From Patiria pectinifera (lineage: Eukaryota > Echinodermata > Asteroidea > Valvatida > Asterinidae), in assembly GCA_029964075.1 (NCBI GenBank), contig CM057140.1, positions 12,914,643 to 12,978,642 of the forward strand: a DNA stretch of 64,000 bases, written 5' to 3'. The position numbers were made by a program, and so were the translations under genes. The notes under the pieces are model-generated. The model did not search any database and was not told where the DNA came from. It was given only the letters and a program-made list of their open reading frames with translations. Positions 47,730 through 59,700 of the stretch are shown here, one piece after another (position 1 is the stretch's first letter; each line of letters opens with the position of its first letter).

Positions 47730-50700
47730 CTACCAAGCAATAAAAGATTGAAGGAGTATATAAAACCATGCCTACAACTACCAGTATAAATCATAAAAAC
47801 CAGTATAAATCATAAAATGTAACCTGTTTTTATTCGTCCTTCTGTCAATGTTATGAAAGTATCAATTTCACTTTTATTGTACCAGCAAAATGTATATTTG
47901 CACTATTTTTTTTACAAATTTCAATGTTGTTTCAGGCAACAGCATTTGTATTTGTTTATGAGAATTGGGGCTCAAAATCGTTGCTGTGTCTGTGAGTTTG
48001 GCTTCGAAAATTTTAAGATCCTCAAGTTGGGTAGCCCAGCTCAATGTGACCGCACTGACCTGAAATATACAAATAAAACAGTTGGTGGGCATAAGGTTTT
48101 CGAACCTAGAAGGACATTTAAAGGCAATGGCCGGGGTAAGGAAAAAAAACAAATTGGGAACACACAAACTTGCAAGAGTGGAAGGAAAAACAACAGAGGA
48201 GGGATTAGCTAGGGAAGGAGGGTGGCTGGGGGGGAGGGGGGTACTTGCAGCTTTAATGATGCTGGAGCAAATGATACAGCCAAAGTCAGAGACAAGGCCA
48301 TGGCTTGGGAAACACCAGGTTATCACTTACATGGACTGCTACGTAGTCACCAGGTTTCAGTGATGTAGAATAGGATTTATCGCTGATACTGCAGGGAACT
48401 TTAACGTCGGGGAGAACAACTTTAGTGTTTCCGTCGTTCCGTCCGACAAGATCCTTATCTGACCTCTTACTGACCTGAGCAAGAAGAAATGTTAAAGGTT
48501 TTTTTATGAGTGGGATCATGGATGAATTGAACATAGACTAGTTAAAATGTTGCTAATGGTAACTCAGAACTCCCCGAAGTTAAACGCAGCTCAAACAATA
48601 TTGAAAATTCAAAGTAATAATAGTTCACACTAGGAGACATATCATTAATCGCATTATTACAGATGCTCGGCAGAACTGCTAAGCGGATTTCAATCAGCTC
48701 AGGTGATTTCTAGGTTAACTATGAACTGATTCCTAAAACTACTTAGCAGATTTCAGTCAGCTCAGGTGATTTCTAGGTTGATTCCCAAAACTGCTTAGCA
48801 GATTTCGATCAGCTCAGGTGATTTCTAGGTTAACTATGAACTGATTCCCAAAACTGCTTAGCAGATTTCAATCAGCTCAGGTGATTTCTAGGTCAACTAT
48901 GAACTGATTCCTAAAACTGCTTAGCAGATTTCAAGCAGCTCAGGTGATTTCTTGGTTAACTTTGAAGTAATTCCCAAAACTGCTAAGCAGATTTCTAGAT
49001 CTGCTTAGCAGATTTCTAGATCTGCTTAACAGATTTCAAGAACTACTTTAGCTGTCTTCAAATCTGTGAGAATTTTCATATCTGCACAAAACGTTCCCAA
49101 ATCTAAGCATATTTCAAAATCAACTTGGAACACCTGTTTCGCAAAGGTTCCGGGTGTGAGCCAGCACTTCCCCAACAAAGTGTCATGCGTTCTTTCTATC
49201 TTCAATTCAGATAGAGTGTTGAGCTGTCAGGACAAAAGACTGTATGACACAAAATTACCACAGACTTATGTCCGACAATCCAAGTCATGGACCTTTCGTG
49301 ATAGAATCGACCTTTTGCGATAGAATTGCGTCAATGCAGCTTGTGAAATTGTCCAATTACATGGACGCGGAACGTGCAAAATCTGAGACTTGACAAAACT
49401 TGGTGTACAAAACTTTGATGGGTTGTCTAACGGGGAGTGGCTAACTTGCAAAGGGCGATGGGTCGATGCCTGTGACATTTCAAATTTAATCAGGGTTGAC
49501 TTAACAAATTTGAAATGGTCAATTGTCACGTATTGGCTTGATTAAATCTACCTTGCCCCTTGCCTGACAGTCTTACTAGGGCCGGTTCGTACTTGGTGCA
49601 AAAGCGAGTGCGAATGCGAATTCGTGACGGCACGGCAACAAATTTGCAAAAGTTGGACTCATTTCAACTCTGGCAGATTTTGCGGGGAACGTTTACTGAC
49701 CTAAAACTCGCTTAGCACCGGCATGAACCGGCCTTTAGGGCCTATCAAGAAGATTCAACAGAAAATGAATCCTCGTTTAAAACACTTTCCCATAGCTTGG
49801 ACAAAGAAAGAACGTCCCTTTTCAAACAGAAATCAAAAGGATTTTTCACCCAAAACACTAACAAAACCCAAAATGACATTTACGCACTTTCTGCAGCTGT
49901 GTTGCAGAAATGAATGTAGCAACTAAAAACGACATCGCCGCATTGTCCCCTACATTTTATATTAAGTGTATTTACAAATATTAGTCACAATGCACACACA
50001 CAATTAATTAAGTTATGATTAATAAATTAAGGGTCTTTTTGAAATGAAAATTGCCAGTGGGTACACATTTAAGGCCTCGTAAATTGATAGAAAAATAGAC
50101 AACAAAGGGTCATGGCGCAACGTTTGAGGAAACCACACACAAAGGACTTCATAAGAGCATCCATTATAAGAGAGAACAGCCAGTGTGGCTTTTCGACAAT
50201 TCAACACGCTTCCCTTCAGTCTATGGTTACTATTAAAAAAACTTCATATCCTGTTTTGCTTTGACCACAAATATTCTCAAAAACTCGCCCATTGTTGGCT
50301 AGCACTTTCAATCCATTTGAAGAAAAAAAATGCACACACACCTAAAAAATTTAATAGGAAGGTATTCACATGTGCGTTTGTTCATCGCAACCGCGGCTAT
50401 TATGAATTTCTTTTCGGGAAGAGATGTTTAAAAGAGTAAAATCAAGCGTTTTTGGTGCCGCAAGCGCTAACTGCATCTTTTTTGTTTCATTGTGGGATAA
50501 CGACCAAAGTGTTAATCACCTTTTCTCGCTGCAAGGTTTATCATATTTCATTCTTCCCTACTATCAAATTGAAATCCAATACCAATCATCTGCGGACAAT
50601 GGACAATTGCGGCACGGAAGTTCCATTTCAAACGAGCTGACAACATGCAGTCAAATAAAAGTATCGGTAGTTCAGAAATAGAAGCACAAAAGATGTAAAA

Positions 50701-53700
50701 AAAAAAACCATTGGGTTACTTTATTTGTTTAATTAAAACTTCCTCTTTACTGCACAATAAAGGCACTGCCATTTTTTTTCTTCAAGTTCATCTCATTCCA
50801 TGGCCAGAAACTTGATAAATACAATAGCAAGACTGACAGAATTTTTTTCTTTATATTTAAGGCTCCCCCAAAAAAGTCTCCGGTTTCTGGTATGCGCATG
50901 CGTCGCCGTAGCCATGCGCGTTGGCAAAATGAAAAAAAAAAAAAATTTCAATGAAAGATGATGTCTCAAAACCGCCAAAATCACTGGTTTGACTGGAATC
51001 CTGCTGCTGCACAATTTTAACGTGTTTTTGGATGGGGTTATGATCGAGAATAAGCTTTATGTGGCCTCTCTGGACTCCCATATATTTGCACTAAGTTTAG
51101 TCGGGCACCATTTGCAGTCATCAGCCGACATTTGAGGCAAAAAAAATCAGGTAAAAAAAAAAAGCCGCGTCACCGCACCACTTTTTGGGCGAGCTCCATA
51201 CCAGAAACTAGAGACTTTTTTTTTTGGCCTGAGGTCCACATCATATAATTTGTTTTTCTGCTGCAGTAACTTTTGTGGATGGGTTTTTTTTTTTCCAGAA
51301 GAGGGATACAGTTGTGTTTGTGTAAATACACGGTTATAAAAATGTATATAAAATTTTTATAGTTTGGTTGAGGACACTCTGAGGAACAAATATGAATACA
51401 GATATTTGTCCAAAAACATCAAAACTTTTGAGATATGTACAAAGATTGTTTGGCCAGCAAATCAATTTTACAGTCAAAACGGGAACTGAAACGAAAAATT
51501 CATGGAAAGCGAGTTATAAAAAAGCAGAAATTCAATTCGACAATGTTTATGAAACTTATAGTAAAATAGATCGCTAATAATATCGTGTGCACATGCCTGG
51601 GGCTGTGAGACGCAATATCAAGTTCTGATGAATACTATCGAAACATGGCATGTTTGAGCAGTTAATAAGGAACGAGGATACTGTTACCCCCAAACCGAAA
51701 GAGATCTAAAAGCTCGGCATTGCTGAATAAATAGCTGGGACAATTTCCGGCTTAAAGGTACACAGGATCGTTTTCCTTTGTGAATATATATATTTTTTTC
51801 GTTTGAAGCAACAAAATTGCTCAAAGGGTTGATAACAGCTACCTTATTATTATTAAGTTTCAGCTCAGTGGATACTATCTATTTTGAGAAAACAGAGAAA
51901 ACGTTCTGTATGCACAATTTTTTGGGTCTCAAAACTTGTTCCGTTGCTAACGCACATAAAGAAAAAACTGTGACCGCCGGCACACTTTATTAAACCACCG
52001 TCGATGATTGTTTTCTTCCGAACGATACCATTTCAGGCAGAATAATTTCACAGGGTGTTTTCTACACTTTTTAGGCAAGAATTTTCTTGTTAAAATCGGT
52101 AGGTACGTTTTTGGGTAACTGCAAATGTTCCTATGTGTACGTGCCTTTAAAAGTATAATCCCGTTCACCAAATAGGAATATTTATGAGGTTGTAGTGCTC
52201 GTTTTTTTTTCTATTTATTATTTTGTTTTTTGGCCTTAATTCTTTCTGAAATTGAAACCAGAGGTTCCTCAAAAGTGCACAGCCTGCCTTGTAGAAAACA
52301 AGACAATGTTCTTCATGTTAAATGAAGTAGTTAATTGGAAATCGCTACCCCTGCCAGCATTTGTACATTTGTACATTTGTACATGATCCGGACTTACATT
52401 TTTCTCCTTGACCAAAATCTTAAAACAAGGGCCATAATGGCTGAGCGATCACGTCTGTTTGCCTGTGAGGTTGTGATCACCGGAGGTAGCAAGCACTGCT
52501 TATAAATATTCATTTAACGTGACAACAATCTAATGCTAATTTGTTTGACTTAACGCCTGCCCGGGAAAAGATTGTCTTAGGTTCGCACTTGCCCGGTATC
52601 GGGTCCGATTCAAGAAATAGCCTTCAATTCAGTCAGATCTTCTAAAAAGAAATGTTTTAATCTGCAACTCGTAAGCTACAAAATGTCAGCGATGTTCCAG
52701 TTGCATGGATTTTAAAGTGTGTCAAATGCCACACTTTTTCGGTCGAAATCCACTTTCGCGCACCATTAGAGAGCTTCTATGTGTAACATTTGCTCAAATT
52801 TCATCTTAAAAGTTAGTCAAACACCAGCCATTCAGCTGCCTTTTCTTTATATGTGAGGCGTTCTGGCAAAATTGGACGGAACTCGGCAAAAAACCGAAAT
52901 GGGGTAATTTTTTTTCTTTCCATTTATTGATATTTGTAATCTTTGACAAGTCTACTACACATATTCTAAATAGTAATAAGATTTTTTGAATAAAAAGGTT
53001 TTAAGGAAAAGCAATTTGTATCATTCATTTTCACAAATACAAAACTCGAAACTTTAATTAAAGGCTTTTTTCTCAGTATTTTAGTTTTTTGACATGTCGA
53101 TAAATGTGAACTTTAGACAGCTATAACTTGTCAACGGAATGTCTGATTGAAGTGCAACAAACAGTATTGTAAGGAGAGCTTTATTCTCTTTCCTAAGGCC
53201 TGCAAACCCTCATTTCAACCTCTGCCCAGTTCTGTCTCATTTTGCCAGAGCGCCTCACATATGAATTTCATAAGATATTTGTCAATCTTCGACGAAACTA
53301 GATACATATTAAAATCTGGAAAATAAAATTGCACATATCTTGAAAAAAAAAGCCAGACAGTCTTTAGGCTTTTCAATAATATGTCAACAGTCGTTAGAGG
53401 CTCATGGGTAACTAGGCAATATCCCGTCCTATCCATCGTCCCGGGTGATTAAATGTGGTGTTCGGAGCGACAGCTTATTTAATGAAATCCCCATGATAAC
53501 ATTGAAACATCATCCCTCATATCAGCAGGCCCGGCCCAGCCCACACCAACACTCTCCCCTATGGATTCTGGCAATTACTGCAGATCCCATGGGCTTTAGG
53601 GAGGTCGTGTAGCTGCTCTTAGTCGTTTTGCATTGAGATAACCTTATTCTGGTTTTATGTACGCTGCCAGTACGCTTACGGACGGACGCCTGCCCGACTC

Positions 53701-56700
53701 TCTCCTTATTATTTTTTTTCTTCTTTCATTAAAGTATTTCCCTGATGTAAAGGAAAGTCAATCATTATGCGAAAGAAATCTGTGTTGACTGATAAATTGT
53801 GTACGCAGTCCAACTCCAATATTTGCTACTGCTGATGATCTCTTTAGTCTGGGTGGTACATTAAATACGGAACATTTTGTCAAGTCTGAAAATATTAATG
53901 ATAATTCGAAAGTGAAAATCATCAAAAAAGACCCGTGACATTTTAAGACAATCTTTCCTAAAGTAAAGATTTTTAGGGTTAATTGTGTTTAATGAAACAA
54001 GAGTGACAATCGTTTTTTTATACAAGTCTAATATTTCAGGGATTTTTGTTCTTTTGTTTTTGTTGTTGGGGGGGGGACTTTTCAATTACTTTCTCAGAAT
54101 CTCTAAAAATCGTTTTCCAAATTAGCCATTCCCAGGAAATTGATTTTTTGGGGGGTTTGTTTTGAGAGGGGGAGGATAAAAAATGTAAAGTCCAATGTTG
54201 AGCACACCAGCTGATGTGCACAGTTACTGGAAGCAGCTGTTGAACACTTATTGCGCAGCTATCTTCCAAATGGTTCAATATTCTCAATATTTTGGACAAC
54301 TGAAGCCTAACAGCATCACATCACTAGGAAATCTGTCTGCTTGCCGTCGCCCCGTCACATGCCGTAATATGATTACATGTCCGCCTGACATCTGCTAATT
54401 TCATTAAATGTTGCATTTATACAATGGAATAGGAATACAAAATAGTCACAGAAAATGTAAACACGATTGATTTAATGATGGGGGGGGGGCAAACGTAAAC
54501 ATTATCTGCAACATGCCGGTTAAGTGGTTACCATTGTCTCGATGGCTTTCCTGTGCGGACCAAATTTTCTTCCAACCCAATCTCGAACCCCGACAAATCA
54601 GAAACCAACTTATTAAAGACTGAGTATGTGACAGGAAACAAACACGTCCTTGTACTTTGTAAAAGCAAGTGGGTGTCTACGTGTCTTTCCACCACGGTGA
54701 CATTTTGCGAGTGGATCATGATCGACAGTCCAACGCACTTCTACTCCGACCGAGGCAGAGACACTAAGTGAACATTTACACTGTCAATTGGCCTTTTCCT
54801 TCCACGCTAAGCACCCAATAAAACGATGCCATACAAATATATATATGAATGTGTCAGGAAATAAGTGTTCAGGGAAATGGTTTCACTGCTTGTACCCAGC
54901 TTCACCAGGCTATGGATGGAGACTGAAAATTAGTGCCAAATGTACCTAATATTCAATCATCAACCAAACGTCCAAAGTATTTGCTCAATTAAAACACTGG
55001 TCATTCTACTAATTAGGGGTCCACTTTTTTTCCTGTCCCTGTTACATCTGACGTCTATTATTCAGGCATGCAACTTAGAATTAACAAAAAATGAGGAAAT
55101 ACCAAATTTACAGGACTTTGTACAGTGTTTTTTAATTTTAAATTGCAAAAGTCTGAGGTGAAAAATGAGGAAATCAGCTGATCCGAGGAAAAGTTGCATG
55201 CCTGATTATTGTATAATTCTGATGCACTCCTTAATGCAGTCACCCTCCAAGAGTGATTATGAATAGCAAACTTCCTACCCAACAAAATATAAAATTGTTT
55301 GAAGTCATTCTGAATCCTAACCCCTTCAGTGATTTGCTAGGATCCTTCCTCACTCTTGCAAAATCCAACACCATTATGGCAAACTCAAACTGTTGGACTC
55401 TGATTAGGTTAGTGCCTGACCCCATGTAAAGGTTAATCAGTTTACTGTACTCACTCCATCAGATTCCAACAAAAATGCAGTTGGATTTTGAAGGGTTGGG
55501 GTGGTTAAGATTAATGATACTTGAATTGCAACTTGCCAAGCACCAAGATAACAGGGATGGGGAGAAAGGTCACACTTTGGACCCTGAATTTATAGAATGA
55601 CCCATGTTTTGAAAAAAAGTGAGTGGCCTCAAGAATACCAAGAAAAGTTCTGGCTTAGTAAATGCATGTGCAAAGCATAAATCAGCAGAGAACCAGTGAA
55701 AAGCAATATACATTTCATGACATTTTGCCCGGTAACCTGTTTTCGCTAAGCATATATTTTCTGTGCTTAGCAAATTTCGTGAAATTTGGCCCCAAATAAA
55801 ACCTGTAAAGCGCCCTCAATGGATCATGCACGGAGCCATTACACTACACACATGACACCTTGTCCTAATATTGCCAATCCAATTACCCCACATCAATGTC
55901 AAACGCCGACGCATGATTCAATCAAGTTCGATGGGCTGCGCAGCTGAGACGGACAGTCAACTGGTAAGGACGCAGACGGCGAGGCGGGGAAGAGTCGGTC
56001 AAATCAGCAAGGTCGATACCATTAGGCGCACTGATTAGTATCCCAAACACCTGCGGCCAATTTCTTTGGAACAGGAACTTGCTAAGTGCAAGACAACTTT
56101 GCTAAGCAAACACAGTTAACCGGTGAAATTTGCATGCCCTATGTACTGATTGTCACATGGTACTCAGATAATTTGTGCTTAGCTCTTAAAAATGCTGAGC
56201 AATATTTTTCTGCTACTCCAAATAAAATCGGGCCCTGCTACTTGGGGAATTAATCTTGAGGCCCCAAAAGTCTCAAATGCTTACATCCAGTCCTTCATAT
56301 TGTCTGCAAGAACTCAGAGATAAATGGGCCCTGCTACCAATGGAAAATTACTTTAAGTTTTTAACGGCCAACAAGTTTCAAACGTAAGATGCAGTCTTTC
56401 TGACCAAGGACATGATTTCATTTTCTTTTACACTCAAGCTGTTTCTTAAGAATCAGTTTTTCAAAGACCCTTTTCTGGAACGTGCACTATCATTTTTCAA
56501 TTACAGATTTAAAGAGCAAGGTCTTAATTTTCGGATTACATTTTTTTTTTACTTGTAACCATTTTTATTGCCACCTGATCTTGTGTTCGAACATCATGCA
56601 AGCTTATCAAATGAGAAGAGTAAAAATTAAAAAAAGGACAGTTTCAGGATCAAGTTGGCCTATCGCCGTTTGTGAGTTGGCCACGCCCCTTAGACAACCC

Positions 56701-59700
56701 TAGGGAATTTTTGTACGCTAAGTTTTGTTTGCCTCAGATGTTGCGCATTCCGTGCCCATTTATATATCATGTAATTGGACAATATTTCACAAGCTGCGTT
56801 GGCGCAATTCTAACGTGATTCTACCACTATAGGTCAATTACACTCGAGTCCATGTTGGACTTACAGGTATATTTATTACTGGGTTTTTCTCTACATTGAC
56901 ATCATTTTTAAAAGGAGCGTCCAGGAGCTTAGAAGAGAGAGTCAAACAGCTGCTCTTAGGCTGGACTAGAACCCATGACCTTCTGCTTGCTAGTGCAGAA
57001 GTCTTAACCACTGGACCACTGAACTTAACAAGGTCAGCTGGCCGGTTCGAAGCTGCATACGTTTGAAGTCTTATTGTGTAAAGTTGGCCCACTCAGTGGT
57101 CTTATATGAACTTACCCCTTCAATAAGAACTAGCTGCCGCCGGCCCACTTGTTCGGCATTCGCCTCGGCCATGCCCTCCCTGCACAGCGCTATGACTTCA
57201 CGTAGTCGTCTCTGCTTCACCTCTTCTGGGATGTCGTCTTGCATCCGGTGATAGGCATGGGTTTTCTGAGGAGAGCAGAGGATTATGAGGCCAAGGTAGT
57301 TTGGTTTGTGTCGCTTCTGGGGCCACTTTCATAGAGCTGCTTAAGCACAAAATTTGCTTAAGCACAAATAAATCTTGCTTAATATAATCAGGTTACCGGC
57401 CAAAACTCCACTCGATTGTTATGCTAAGTAAACAACAGCTAAATACCAGTCACAAGCAATGTACATTGCATGGAGTTTTGGCGGGTTACGTGATTTTACT
57501 AAGCAACGTTTTTTCGTGCTTAAGCAAATTTTGTGCTTAAGCAGCTCTATGAAATTGGGCCCAGGTTATAGATACAGGTATGGACTCATGTACACGGTTC
57601 CTCATGGGGTACAAAACACAATACCCCGCAAGGAAGTCTTTAGAAATCCTTCTGCCCCATAAGGAAACAAGTTTGAGATTTCAATAGGAACAACGGAGAA
57701 CAAAAGAAGGGAAACAAAGGTCTTCCCCTCAAGTAGAGTGGAATCCGGTGACCAGAATTAGAAGCTTTTACTGCGGTGGTGTCACGCTCACGCGCATGCT
57801 GCACGCGTTCTTAAAGACGAGGCGCATGAGCATTTTGGTATTCCTATTGGTTAACGGAGCCCGGAGTGCGTGCGTACCACCCGAGCGTGACTCGTGCGAG
57901 GCTGGTGCCGCCACAGAGAATGGCTGTCGCCAGACTGTGTAAGGCTGTATTCACTTGTAAGTACCAGTACCTACTCAATGTTGAAAATGACAAAGTGCCG
58001 ATAGTGAAGGACAATAGACCATTATCAGGTAGCGACCGTCTTGATTTTTTCCCCATTTAAATCAACGTTACCAAAGCGAGGCTGGAAGGAAAAATAGTCT
58101 GGTTTCTTTTTGCACAAAAAAATATTATCATTCAGTACTGTTATTGGATACAGGGAACATGACTGAAATGGTGGCAGCATGATAAAGGTCTCTAGACCGT
58201 CATTGTCACTGCGCACTTATAACCATGCGAATAATTTCCGCTACTACGCCTCAAAATTCCACACTAACAGCTCGGGATTTTTTATGAGTTTAATAAGAAA
58301 TGGTGGCTGTTGCTCATCCAAATTTCTTTTGTGGCTGAGGATTCTGTGCTTATGGTTGGCACAGAGTTTGTGTGCTAGCACTCTAAGCAAAATCGAATGG
58401 TTACAGCACCCAATTTCACTAAACGATACGACACGTCGCACCTCGAGTAACGACGTATAACACGTCGCCACTCCCGACGCGTCGTATCTTCCATTTCACG
58501 AAACTTGCGATGTTTGAACCCATCGTAAGTTCCTTGACAATGGCTTAAAACACGTCGCAAGTTACGACGTGTTTAGTGGTCATCATCAAATAAGAAGAGT
58601 CCCTTTTGACGACTCTTTGTTGAATATCAGACGACAATTGACTGTTTGCTGACTTTATACATAAAACAGTCACCGAGTTGTGCTGTAAATACACAAACGA
58701 CGCCTCGCACGTACATACGACGTGTTTTGTGAAATGGATCGCAGGATGCGTTGCAGCGCTGCGACGCATCGTAGGGATACGACGCGTGGCATTGCTGCGA
58801 TGCATCACAAGTTACGATGAGTTGCATGAAATCGGGTGCAGGACATTGAGTGCCGATCCACGAATATAACACAAAATATATAAAGCCCATTTACGCACTG
58901 TGGGGTGGGTTCGGCCCCAAAAAAAATATGGAATTTTGTAAAAGTATATTACACAACACAGTGCACTTCATTTCAGTTTTTGACATGTGCGTGTCACTGT
59001 GTGTTAACATTCAAAATGAAAAGTTTCATGGTCCACTGCACGTGAACAATCAGGATTATTAATTTCTTTATATGACAGAAGTAAAGGACTCTGTGATGGT
59101 TTTGTGCAATGGACACTCCTACTGCCCGATCCGATATCGATTGCAACACTGGAATTTACGCATCACTGCATACCAGCTGTTCATAACCAGATTTATTATT
59201 TTTTTTAATGGAATATTGCAGACAAACGGAACAGCCGCACTGTGTTATTAATTTTTTTGAATGACATTCGGTTCAAAACAAAATCACGGGGCAAAAATAT
59301 TGCAAGATATTGTCAGTGTAAATCTGCATCAAGGTTCGCCTCATACAAAGTGAACTCCACGAGGCAATGCTACCAGCCTAAAAACAGTGAACCTTTTCCA
59401 CTTCACAAATTATTATTTGAAACAAAACTGTAAGGCAGAAAACTGATTTGAAATCAACATTACAGTCATTTAACCCTTACTCCCTCAGCATTTTTGCTAG
59501 GATGCAACCTCAATCCTGCAAAATCCTCCAACTGCCTCCATGTAAAAATTGCATAAAGCCTCAATCCTGTAAAATCCTCTGCTATTTCTTGAATGTGGTC
59601 CTTGGAGGGGTGACCACTGCCTCAATTCCTGCAAAATCCTCCAGCAATCACTGTCAATATGTTGAGGCAGAGCCAGTGACATCCTGGAGCAGTGCAGAAG

